Part shown: positions 1 through 7,984 of the stretch, piece after piece
Position numbering within the stretch: position 1 is the first letter of the stretch
Layout: every line of letters starts with the position of its first letter
From: CAZOKH01 sp964580315
GTDB taxonomy: Bacteria > Chloroflexota > Anaerolineae > Anaerolineales > Anaerolineaceae
Length of the DNA: 31,650 nucleotides
Direction: 5' to 3'
Assembly (NCBI GenBank): GCA_964580315.1
Contig: CAZOKH010000042.1
Coordinates: forward strand, 1-31,650
The notes under the pieces: model-generated
Databases searched by the model: none
Seen by the model: only the letters and a program-made list of their open reading frames with translations
Told to the model about the DNA's origin: nothing
Made by a program: the position numbers and the translations under genes

Positions 1-903
1 AAATTGCTCCAGGTTATGGTACTTCAGGCTGTCATTGGCGTTCTGGCGCTGCCATGGTTATGGTTTGTTCCCCAACAGATCTCGAAAATTCAAACAGCTT
101 TCTGGACTCCCCGGCCGGGATTGGTGGAAGTAGTTCAAGCATTGATTCAAACCACTGCATTCTTACCGTTAACCGGATTGTGGATGACAGCAGCGGCTAT
201 TTTAAGCATCCAAATCTTTGCTTTGACGGCGCTGGTAGCAATTCGCCAATTAAAGGAAGACTCCCACATCCAGTTGTTGGCTTTGACGGCAAGCGCCCCC
301 CCATTTTTGATGTTTGTGATATCGTATTTTATGCGGCCAGTTTTTGTCGCGCGAGGATTCATTTTTTCATTTCTTTCTATATACATGATCATTGCCATTG
401 TTATGACAAAATCAAATCAGAAAATACTGATGTTGCTTCTAGGGGGCGCAATGATTGCATCGGCTGCGATTTCTCTGCCGCAACTATACACATTCAATGG
501 CTTTCCACGCTCCCCCTATCGTGAAGCCACAGAATACCTGGCTGAACAACAAGATTCTCTGATTTTGCATGATAATAAATTGAGTTATTTTCCCTGTCAC
601 TTTTACAACCAGGCATTGCCGCAAAAATTCCTTCCAGATGCACCCGGCTCCCACAACGATACCTATGCCGTTTCCTCGCAGCAGGCGATGAACATTTTTC
701 CCGCAAAGAATCTGGCGGCTGCGACAGATGGGGCTGCATCCATCCAATTTGTTGTGTTCGAGCGCGCCATTCAAGAACACCAGGAGGCGGGGCGCCTCAA
801 TCACCCGGTATTGGAATCGTTGGAGCAAGACTATCACCTGGATGGTGTTAAAAGGTTTAATGATTTGCTTGTGTTTCAGTTCTCTCTGCCGGACGATTTG
901 TAG
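1..903 (+). CDS. GT-C family (GT39-like) membrane glycosyltransferase, C-terminal part
   Basis: The frame is open from base 1 to the TAG at 901-903, so this is the last ~300 residues of a gene beginning outside the window; the TTG at base 4 is not a credible start. The first ~160 residues contain several hydrophobic segments. They are followed by a soluble tail with a conserved-looking block (SPYREATEYLAEQQDSLIL), as in the C-terminal extracytoplasmic domain of GT39/ArnT-like transferases, which move sugars from polyprenyl-phosphate carriers on the outer face of the membrane. The next gene starts 3 bases after the stop and is of the same general type, which suggests an operon of paralogues. 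The catalytic N-terminus is missing, so the class is inferred from architecture and neighbours. The substrate is unknown. Confidence 0.7.
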   Translation, partial: KLLQVMVLQAVIGVLALPWLWFVPQQISKIQTAFWTPRPGLVEVVQALIQTTAFLPLTGLWMTAAAILSIQIFALTALVAIRQLKEDSHIQLLALTASAPPFLMFVISYFMRPVFVARGFIFSFLSIYMIIAIVMTKSNQKILMLLLGGAMIASAAISLPQLYTFNGFPRSPYREATEYLAEQQDSLILHDNKLSYFPCHFYNQALPQKFLPDAPGSHNDTYAVSSQQAMNIFPAKNLAAATDGAASIQFVVFERAIQEHQEAGRLNHPVLESLEQDYHLDGVKRFNDLLVFQFSLPDDL

Positions 904-906
904 ATC

Positions 907-2505
907 ATGATCAAAACCAGGACTCTGCTCATTCTTTTCTTCACCGGTGTGTTCCTCTCGAGTTTGCTGACGGTATTTTCGGCAACACCCGGATATATGG
1001 ATGCGGCCTATTATTATATGGGCGGTGTCAACCTGGCAGAAGGAAGAGGCTTTTACGAGCAAATCCTGTGGAATTATCTCGATTCTCCGACCGGCTTACC
1101 CCACCCATCACACCTTTACTGGATGCCGCTGCCCTCTTTACTGGCTGCCCTGGGCTTAATTCTGGGGGATGAAAGCGTCTATTTGTGGGCGCGCATTCCA
1201 TTCATTGTCCTTTGCGGGTTGGTTCCCGTCATCACTGCTTTGCTGGCTCATTCTGTTACTGGCTCGCAAAAAAAATCGACCCTGGCGGGTTTGTTGGCAT
1301 TGTTTCCTGGTTTTTATGCAATTTTTTTGAACCACACCGAATCATTTTCACCGTTTATGGCGCTGGGTGGTTTGTTTATGCTCCTAATAGCCTCAGACGA
1401 GAATGGTACAAAATTTAGCTCACTCAGGATTTTTGGGCTGGGTGTGGTTAGCGGTTTGATGCATCAAACTCGCGCTGATGGGATTGTATGGTATGCTGGC
1501 GGTTTTATCTACCTGGTTGCTTTTTGCCTATCTGTGCCAGAGGTTGACCGGGCGGCACGCCTGAAAAGATTTCTGCTTCAAGCCGTGGTACTAACTTCTG
1601 GATATGTGCTGGTGATGCTGCCCTGGTTTTTGAGAAATCTGGAATTGTTTGGCTCCCCAATGTCGCCAGGGGGGAAATATTCCTTCTGGTTTGTGGATTA
1701 TGATGATTTGTATTATTACCCCGCAGCCTCAATAACCTCTAGCCGCTGGCTTGATAGCGGAATCCCGGCTATTGCTGCTGCCCGATGGAATTCCTTTCTT
1801 CAGAATTTTCAGACAAGCATTGCTGTGCAAGGTGAAATATTCCTGGTACCGCTTATCTTGATTGGATGTTGGAAACTTTGGCGAAATAGAAGAGTGCTGA
1901 TGACGGGGGTGTTATGGCTGATCACTTTTGGGGTGATGACAATGATTTTTCCATTCGCCGGTGAACGGGGCGGTTTTTTTCATTCCGGGGCGGCTTTTCA
2001 ACCCATGTTGTGGGTGCTGGCAGTTGAAGGGCTGGAACAGATTGTTCATTGGGGAGTGAAAAATCGCAACTGGGTGTTCGGCCAGGCCTGGAATTTCCTG
2101 GGCGCGGGGCTGGTGGTTATAAGCGCCCTGTTGACAGGTTTTTTATTCAGCAATCGCGTGATTGGGAATGATTATCCTCCAAACAAGTGGGACAGGGATT
2201 GGAACCGATATGAGTTGATCGAGAGGGAATTGTCCAGTCTTGAGGTTTCCAAAGACAGTGTGATTTTGATAAACAATCCACCTCTTTATTATGCAGCAAA
2301 CCGGCGGCCCAGCATAGTCATTCCGGATGGCGATATTCACATGACCCTGGATGCGGCGCACCGGTATCAGGCAGAAATACTTGTGTTGGAGGAAAATCAC
2401 CCGGATGGTTTGGATTCGTTGTTTGATCAACCTGCCAACATCCCAGATAAGTTGGAAAGATTACCGTCCAATTTGAGCCAGGTTCAAATTTACCGCATCC
2501 GCTGA
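907..2505 (+). CDS. GT-C family (GT39-like) polytopic glycosyltransferase
   Basis: This is a 532-residue protein with an N-terminal membrane helix, then a first loop with the acidic residue expected of GT-C enzymes (PGYMDAAYYYMGGVNLAEG, about residues 28-46). Roughly ten hydrophobic segments follow, including a block HQTRADGIVW that matches the usual 'LTRPDG' motif of this group. A soluble ~120-residue tail follows the last helix. GT39-like proteins use polyprenyl-phosphate sugars and act at the outer membrane leaflet. The ATG lies 3 bases after the previous stop, so co-translation is likely. The length is normal for the family. The acceptor (protein, lipid or glycan) cannot be read from sequence. 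Confidence 0.8.
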   Translation: MIKTRTLLILFFTGVFLSSLLTVFSATPGYMDAAYYYMGGVNLAEGRGFYEQILWNYLDSPTGLPHPSHLYWMPLPSLLAALGLILGDESVYLWARIPFIVLCGLVPVITALLAHSVTGSQKKSTLAGLLALFPGFYAIFLNHTESFSPFMALGGLFMLLIASDENGTKFSSLRIFGLGVVSGLMHQTRADGIVWYAGGFIYLVAFCLSVPEVDRAARLKRFLLQAVVLTSGYVLVMLPWFLRNLELFGSPMSPGGKYSFWFVDYDDLYYYPAASITSSRWLDSGIPAIAAARWNSFLQNFQTSIAVQGEIFLVPLILIGCWKLWRNRRVLMTGVLWLITFGVMTMIFPFAGERGGFFHSGAAFQPMLWVLAVEGLEQIVHWGVKNRNWVFGQAWNFLGAGLVVISALLTGFLFSNRVIGNDYPPNKWDRDWNRYELIERELSSLEVSKDSVILINNPPLYYAANRRPSIVIPDGDIHMTLDAAHRYQAEILVLEENHPDGLDSLFDQPANIPDKLERLPSNLSQVQIYRIR

Positions 2506-2523
2506 CAATGAGGAAATTGGGCT

Positions 2524-4051
2524 ATGAGCGTTAATTATCCATCCATTGAAGATCAGTACAGCCGCACTCCTGAAAAACAGTCAGGACAAATTTGGTTTTT
2601 ACTCCTTTCTTTGATTTTGTCTGTGTCTGTTTATTTGTTCTGGTCTGCAAAGACCTATCGATGGGGATTTCCCCTGGATGATGCCTGGATACACCAGACT
2701 TATGCGCGGAACCTGGTTGAATATGGAGAATGGGTTTATCGCCCCGGGCAACTTTCGGCGGGTTCCACTGCGCCCCTGTGGACAGGATGGTTGTCGCTGG
2801 GGTATTTGCTTCAACTCCCGGCACTCACCTGGGCGTGGCTTTCGGGAATAATCAGCCTGGGATTGATGATTCTCCTTTCCAACCGTTTTTTTCAATACAA
2901 AAAGTCACCTAATGTGCTTTTTCAAATTGGTTTTTTCCTTTTTATGGGTTTGGAGTGGCATTTCACCTGGGCGGCGCTTTCCGGGATGGAAACCATTTCT
3001 TATGCATTAATCANNNNNNNNNNTAGGTGTTTTTGTTTTGTTGACACAGGAGCATAAAAGCTGGTTTGCAATTGGATTGTTGATCGGACTGGGGGTGTGG
3101 ATTCGGCCGGATGCACTGACACTGTTGGGTCCCCTGGGATGGAGTCTGTTTTGGGAGAAGAGCGATTGGCAAACAAAACGGAAATATTTGCTTCATGCTG
3201 CCATTGGTGCGGCTATCCTGTTACTGCCTTACTTCACCTCAAATTTCCTGATCTCAAAAAATATTTTTCCCAATACGTTTTATGCAAAACAGGCAGAATA
3301 TGCCATTTTAAACCAGCAGCCACTCCATAACCGTTTTTTTGCCCTGACAAAATTATCGCTGGTGGGCGCTGGCGCACTGCTTTTACCGGGTTTTCTCTAT
3401 GAAATGTGGCGGTGTGTGAAAGAAAAAGATCGTCTGCTTCAAGCCGCATTCCTCTGGTGGTCAGGGTATACACTGATTTATGCCTGGCGGCTGCCGGCTG
3501 TTTATCAACATGGGAGATACCTGATTCCTACAATGCCCTTATTCTTCATCCTGGGCTGGCGTGGAAGCCTGGGCATACTGGATAATTTCACCAAGAGGCA
3601 TAGTGCAATCATCCGTGTTTTGGGAATGGCGTGGTGGCTGAGCGTGGTGCTTGTTTCGGCAGGATTTGTTGGTATGGGCGCCAATGCTTATGCACAGGAC
3701 GTTGCGATTATCGAATCGGAAATGGTGGATTGCGCCAAATGGGTGAATCAGAACATCCCACCGGATCAACTGCTAGCCGTACACGATATAGGCGCTTTTG
3801 GGTTTTATGATGAGCATCCATTGCTTGACCTGGCTGGATTGGTCTCACCTGAAGTTATCCCTATTATTCGGGATGAACAAAAAATTCGTGACTTTTTAAA
3901 CATTCATCAAGTTGATTACCTGATCACATTTCCAGATTGGTATCCAAAACTTGTTGAACAGGCAAAGCCGATTTATAATACCGAAGGTGACTTTTCACCA
4001 AATGCCGGGGGTGAAAATATGACAGTGTATGAATGGAATAATGGTCGATAA
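2524..4051 (+). CDS. GT-C family membrane glycosyltransferase, interrupted by an assembly gap
   Basis: This is one gene read in two frames on either side of a run of 10 Ns. The left part (2524-3013) has a first membrane helix, then the loop FPLDDAWIHQTYARNL with the double Asp of GT-C enzymes, then SAGSTAPLWTGWL. It ends in GMETISYALI just before the gap. The right part is open from 3026 (GVFVLLTQEHKSWF) to the TAA at 4049-4051. It carries the WIRPDALTLLGPLG block, more membrane helices, and a soluble tail with HDIGAFGFYDEHPLLDLAGL, a motif common in this family. The pieces join naturally as about 507 residues plus the gap. The start ATG follows a GAGGAAA-like site, 18 bases after the previous gene. 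The frame change is best explained by a wrong gap length, not by a broken gene. Confidence 0.8.
3014..3023. other. Assembly gap (10 Ns) inside a coding sequence
   Basis: Ten consecutive unresolved bases. The reading frame before the gap (codons up to 3012) and the frame after it (codons from 3026) differ by one base if the gap is really 10 bases long. They agree if its true length is a multiple of three. Ten Ns is therefore probably a placeholder or an estimate. Confidence 0.97.
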
Positions 4052-4103
4052 TTGTTGTAGAAGACAATTATAAAATCAGGATGGGTTGCCTGGAGATTAT
4101 CCT

Positions 4104-5171
4104 ATGAGCATGAGTGATTCAACACAAGAGTTATCTTGGGATGAGTTTCGAAAAGAGGTTCTGGCAGAGATGGAGCAAACGCAACGCACATTGCGTGAAG
4201 TTAGCCTGATGCTGGAACAAAGCCGGGGCGAGATGACCAAACTGACCCAGCGCAACGCGGCGATCACCAGCCATTTGCAGCAAATGCAGGGACAATTTGA
4301 AACAATTGCCAGGGCTGATATTCGCATGGCTTACGATTCTGCCCTGGATGGGCAGCAGCGGTTATTTGTGCTGCGCAGCCAAATGGAAAAACTCCAAAGC
4401 GATCAAGATTGGATGCAGCGTTACATTCAATTATTGGAGAAGACGCTGGGTATGATTCAGGCGGATGATCTGATTGCGAAAACAGAAGGCGCCGGCGGAC
4501 GGGGTGCGGCTTTAATGGAAATGGTTGTGGACGCTCAGGAAGCTGTTCGCCAACGACTTTCCAAGCAAATGCATGATGGCCCTGCGCAGACTCTCTCAAA
4601 TTTCATTGTGCAAACAGAAATCGCCTCACGCCTTTTTGACGTGGATCCCGAAAAAGCGCGAGACGAATTGGGAAATTTAAAATCTTCAGCCATGGTGGCG
4701 TTTCAAAAAGTGCGCAATTTCATTTTTGAGTTGCGCCCCATGATGTTGGATGACCTGGGGTTGATACCGACTCTGCGTAGATATATTGCCACATACAAAG
4801 ATCAAACCAATGTGGATATTTCCTTTTCTGTTCATGGTCATGAGCGACGCTTTGAGCCGCACCTGGAGGTGATGATTTTTAGGGCTATTCAAGATCTGGT
4901 TGGTAACTCAATTCGAATCAATGCAGAACACCCGATAAAATTGCAAGTTGAAGTCATGGTGGTTATGGATGACAGCCATATCAAGGTGACGGTATCAGAC
5001 AACGGTAAGCCTATTGATGATTCGGTTTTGCAAGATAATACTTCGTTAGGATTAAAATTCATCAAAGAACGTGTTGAAATGCTGGAAGGTTTATTTGAAC
5101 TTGAATCCGTCGAGGGAAAAGGAAGTAAAATCAAGTTCCAGGTTCCAGTTATTGAGTTTTCAAAAAATTAA
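4104..5171 (+). CDS. DegS-like cytosolic sensor histidine kinase
   Basis: The ATG at 4104 has GGAG at 4092-4095, 8 bases upstream, and is preferred over the TTG at 4086; this gives 355 residues. Residues ~10-120 are heptad-rich and predicted coiled coil, with no membrane helix. The HisKA_3 dimerisation domain carries the phospho-acceptor motif KQMHDGPAQTL (His ~157), then FELRPMMLDDLGLIPTLRRY, a block typical of DegS-type kinases. The HATPase_c domain follows, with an N box (QDLVGNS), a DNG motif and a G2-like SLGLKFIKERVEML. Kinases of this class phosphorylate a NarL/LuxR-type response regulator, but none is in the window. An 18-base gap separates the stop from the phosphofructokinase RBS region, so the two may be co-transcribed. 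Confidence 0.88.
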   Translation: MSMSDSTQELSWDEFRKEVLAEMEQTQRTLREVSLMLEQSRGEMTKLTQRNAAITSHLQQMQGQFETIARADIRMAYDSALDGQQRLFVLRSQMEKLQSDQDWMQRYIQLLEKTLGMIQADDLIAKTEGAGGRGAALMEMVVDAQEAVRQRLSKQMHDGPAQTLSNFIVQTEIASRLFDVDPEKARDELGNLKSSAMVAFQKVRNFIFELRPMMLDDLGLIPTLRRYIATYKDQTNVDISFSVHGHERRFEPHLEVMIFRAIQDLVGNSIRINAEHPIKLQVEVMVVMDDSHIKVTVSDNGKPIDDSVLQDNTSLGLKFIKERVEMLEGLFELESVEGKGSKIKFQVPVIEFSKN

Positions 5172-5203
5172 TTTGGGAATCATATTTTTATTTGGAGGAA
5201 GCT

Positions 5204-6373
5204 GTGGCAAAGAAAACAATTGGTCTCTTAACCGGCGGGGGCGATGTTCCCGGCCTCAATCCTTGTATGAAGGAAGTTGTGTTACGCTCACTGGCGAATG
5301 ACTACCGCGTCATTGGCATTCGCCGTGGTTGGGGCGGCTTTATTCATTTTGATTTTGATGAGCCTTCAACTCGTGAGTACTACACACGTGAATTGTACGC
5401 TGAGGATGTGCGTACTATTGACCGCACTGGCGGCACATTTCTCCACACATCCCGCACCAATCCGCAAAAAGTTAAACCTGACGCTGTTCCGGATCATTTG
5501 AAGGTTTCTTCGCTCGGGAAACAAATTGATGATAAGGGAACAATGGATTACACCGATCATGTGCTAAAGGTGCTTGAACACCTGGAAATTGATACACTGG
5601 TAACCATTGGCGGTGATGATACCTTAAGCTATTCGGCTCGGCTGCACAAAGAAGGCGTGCCGGTCGTTGCAATTCCCAAGACCATGGACAATGATGTGTA
5701 CGGCACGGATTATTGCATCGGCTTTTCTACAGCCGTGACCCGCAGCGTGGAATTTGTGAACAACATGCGCACCTGCTGCGGTTCGCATGAGCGAATTGGC
5801 GTGGTCGAACTATTTGGTCGCAATTCTGGCGAAACCAGCTTCTTCGCTGGATATTTATCCTATGCTGACCGCATTATTGTTCCTGAAGTTGAATTCAATA
5901 TGGATACACTGATTGAATACTTGATCGAAGACAAACTCAGGAATCCATCCAATTATTCAATCATGACTGTCTCTGAAGCAGCCATTATCTCTGGCGGCGA
6001 TGTGGTTGAAACTGGCTCGGAAGATGCTTATGGGCATAAGAAGCTGGGCGGTATTGGGAAAATTATTTCTGAATCGATCAAAAAGCATGGCGTAAACACC
6101 ATGTACCAGCAGGTGGGGTACTTAATGCGCTCCGGTGCGCCGGATTCACTGGATCGCATGGTGGCTATCACTTATGGTGCGCTGGCTGTGCAATTAATTG
6201 AAAAGAATGAGACCGGCCGCATGGTTGCCATTCAGAATGGCAAATATACCACTGTGCCGGTGGACAGTTCAACCCAGGGCAAGAAAAACCTGGATGTGGA
6301 TCGGTTCTATGACAAGGAAACATTAAAACCGAAAATTCGCAATGTTTCCGGTTTGCCCATGTTCCTTTCATAG
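5204..6373 (+). CDS. 6-phosphofructokinase, probably PPi-dependent type
   Basis: The start is GTG at 5204, because GGAGG (5194-5198) sits 5 bases upstream; this gives 389 residues. The phosphofructokinase fold is clear: GGGDVPGLNP (residues 11-20) at the nucleotide/phosphate loop, GGTFLHTSRTNP (76-87), IGGDDT (135-140), PKTMDND (158-164) with the catalytic base Asp162, and a later ELFGRNSG substrate loop. ATP-dependent enzymes normally have GGDGS and a Gly in the TIDND block. Asp-Asp at GGDD together with Lys in PKTMDND is the combination known from pyrophosphate-dependent enzymes (EC 2.7.1.90), which are reversible. The enzyme phosphorylates fructose 6-phosphate in glycolysis. The phosphoryl donor is inferred from these residues only. 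Confidence 0.92.
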   Translation: MAKKTIGLLTGGGDVPGLNPCMKEVVLRSLANDYRVIGIRRGWGGFIHFDFDEPSTREYYTRELYAEDVRTIDRTGGTFLHTSRTNPQKVKPDAVPDHLKVSSLGKQIDDKGTMDYTDHVLKVLEHLEIDTLVTIGGDDTLSYSARLHKEGVPVVAIPKTMDNDVYGTDYCIGFSTAVTRSVEFVNNMRTCCGSHERIGVVELFGRNSGETSFFAGYLSYADRIIVPEVEFNMDTLIEYLIEDKLRNPSNYSIMTVSEAAIISGGDVVETGSEDAYGHKKLGGIGKIISESIKKHGVNTMYQQVGYLMRSGAPDSLDRMVAITYGALAVQLIEKNETGRMVAIQNGKYTTVPVDSSTQGKKNLDVDRFYDKETLKPKIRNVSGLPMFLS

Positions 6374-6413
6374 TATTTGATCATGGTTGAATAATTCATC
6401 AGGGTGTGCGCGG

Positions 6414-6917
6414 ATGCCAAAAAGCGAACAGGGTTTATCATCAGATCGCTATCAAGTTATTCCGCGCACCCTGATTTTTATTTTTAATCACGACAGTGTG
6501 TTGTTGCTCAAGGGGGCGCCCACAAAAAGAATTTGGGCGAATTTGTATAACGGAATCGGGGGACACATTGAAACTGGCGAAGATGTCCTCGGATCGGCGC
6601 GCAGGGAGTTGGAAGAAGAGGCGGGCATCACCGCGCGAAATTTACGGCTGGTGGGCACTTTGATGGTGGATGTTTTGCCCAATCAGGGAATTGCGCTTTT
6701 TGTGTTGCGTGGCGAATATTGCGGCGGTGAATTGAAGGCATCGAATGAAGGTCCGTTGGAATGGATTGATGTTAATAATATCGATGATTTGCCTGCACCG
6801 CCCGATTTAAAAGTGATTTTGCCCATTATTATCCGGATGAAAAAAGAATCTCCGCCGTTCTCGGCGCGATCCTATTATGACGCCGAAGAGCAATTGCGTG
6901 TAGTTGTCTCTAGCTGA
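6414..6917 (+). CDS. NUDIX hydrolase domain protein
   Basis: The ATG at 6414 is chosen, with AGGG 9 bases upstream, giving 167 residues; a TTG at 6387 in the same frame has no ribosome-binding site. The complete Nudix box reads GHIETGEDVLGSARRELEEEAGI at about residues 49-71, with all conserved Glu, Arg and Gly positions. The domain probably hydrolyses a nucleoside-diphosphate-linked compound. The short 8-oxo-dGTP-diphosphatase-like layout (IFIFNHDSVLLLKG before, LEWIDVNNIDDLPAPPDLK after) is typical of MutT/YvcI-like proteins, but the substrate cannot be assigned. The gene lies 40 bases after phosphofructokinase on the same strand and converges on rsmD. Confidence 0.85.
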   Translation: MPKSEQGLSSDRYQVIPRTLIFIFNHDSVLLLKGAPTKRIWANLYNGIGGHIETGEDVLGSARRELEEEAGITARNLRLVGTLMVDVLPNQGIALFVLRGEYCGGELKASNEGPLEWIDVNNIDDLPAPPDLKVILPIIIRMKKESPPFSARSYYDAEEQLRVVVSS

Positions 6918-6932
6918 TTTTGCAACTATGAA

Positions 6933-7508
6933 TTATTGGTTTTCTGCATTTGACTTCATTTCATAGAAAACCAAAAGCGTATCCCCATATTTTCGCTGGT
7001 CAAATTCATACAAATTTTCAAGAGGCAATTTTTTGTATTCAAGTGGGTTGATTTGCACGATAACCCAGCCGTCATCTGTTAACCACGAAATGTTGGAATC
7101 CAGCAAAAGCATGGCGCGCTCCCACATCTCTTTGTATTGTGGGGGGGCGATGTAAATGTATTCAAATTTTTGATCAGGCGGCTGTTTTAGAAAAACAAAG
7201 GCATCCATGGTGCGAACCTGGGCGTTTTCGTCTAAACCGGTATGCTGTAAGTTGTGGTGAATGGTCTTTGCTGCGATGGGTAACTTGTCCAAAAATCGGA
7301 CGAAGCTGGCGCCACGGCTCAACGCTTCTATTCCAACGCTGCCTGTTCCACCGAATAAATCGAGCAAAGATGCTCCTTGAATATCATTCCCCAGGATATT
7401 GAACAAAGCTTCTTTGACGCGGTCGGTGATTGGGCGTGTGCTGTCGCCAGGAACCGGTTGAAGCCGCATTCCGCGTGCTTTGCCGCCAATGATGCGTGGA
7501 TTTGCCAT
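6933..7508 (-). CDS. rsmD: 16S rRNA (guanine966-N2)-methyltransferase RsmD
   Basis: This 191-residue protein matches RsmD along its length. The N-terminus is PRIIGGKARGMRL, then TRPITDRVKEALFNIL (residues 24-39), the SAM-binding motif LDLFGGTGSVGIEALSRGA (49-67), and the catalytic-loop region EYIYIAPPQY (116-125). The enzyme methylates G966 of 16S rRNA during 30S assembly. The ATG is supported by CGGAG about 7 bases upstream on the minus strand. Where most RsmD proteins have (D/N)PP(Y/F), this one has APPQ. It is the last gene of a leftward run, 14 bases after gtrA. Confidence 0.9.
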   Translation of the reverse strand: MANPRIIGGKARGMRLQPVPGDSTRPITDRVKEALFNILGNDIQGASLLDLFGGTGSVGIEALSRGASFVRFLDKLPIAAKTIHHNLQHTGLDENAQVRTMDAFVFLKQPPDQKFEYIYIAPPQYKEMWERAMLLLDSNISWLTDDGWVIVQINPLEYKKLPLENLYEFDQRKYGDTLLVFYEMKSNAENQ

Positions 7509-7522
7509 TCAAACGCTCCGAT

Positions 7523-7978
7523 TTAGGATTTCACATCGCTGTAGGTCCAATAGCGATTGGCAAAGAAATTCCACATCATAACAACCAGAATGGCTATTGC
7601 AAGTGCGACATTGTGCCCGATAATTTCCGGTGTTAGAAAAGATCCCGAAACAACCGCTGCGCTTAATTTGATTAATCGGGTTTCCATCCATGCCAACATG
7701 GGGGTCCGAATTGCCAACCCGATCAAGCTGATGACAAAGAATTGAACCATTTGCTGCGCAAAGGACTTTTCACGCGAATCAGGATATGTCCAATAGCGGT
7801 TTAATAGAAAATTGCTAATTACAGCGGCTATGAAAGAAATGATGCTGGCAGCAACAAATGGTATTGAAAGCTGCGTAAGGATGTTCATGATACCAAAATC
7901 AACTACGGCACCGATAGAACCAACGATGGCAAACTTGATAAATCGAGTGCGTTCTTTTGCGTTGGATAGAATGGTCAT
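7523..7978 (-). CDS. GtrA-like four-helix membrane protein
   Basis: This is a 151-residue protein with four hydrophobic segments and the GtrA signature. FIKFAIVGSIGAVVDFGIMN is in the first helix region. SNFLLNRYWTY follows helix 2, and a second copy of the theme, WNFFANRYWTYSD, closes the protein. GtrA proteins are thought to move or support undecaprenyl-phosphate-linked sugars across the membrane for surface glycosylation. The gene lies 6 bases downstream of the UXS-like gene on the same strand, consistent with a role in sugar transfer. No glycosyltransferase of the GtrB type is beside it. Confidence 0.85.
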   Translation of the reverse strand: MTILSNAKERTRFIKFAIVGSIGAVVDFGIMNILTQLSIPFVAASIISFIAAVISNFLLNRYWTYPDSREKSFAQQMVQFFVISLIGLAIRTPMLAWMETRLIKLSAAVVSGSFLTPEIIGHNVALAIAILVVMMWNFFANRYWTYSDVKS

Positions 7979-7984
7979 AACAGG

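Noticed and set aside
484..1062. 192-codon minus-strand open frame opposite the first two glycosyltransferase genes
   Set aside because: It lies antisense to clear coding sequence, has no recognisable motif, and crosses the gene boundary; it is a shadow frame.
2524..3057. Possible frameshifted pseudogene in the third glycosyltransferase
   Set aside because: The frame change coincides with the N-run, and both halves are intact and conserved, so an assembly gap explains it.
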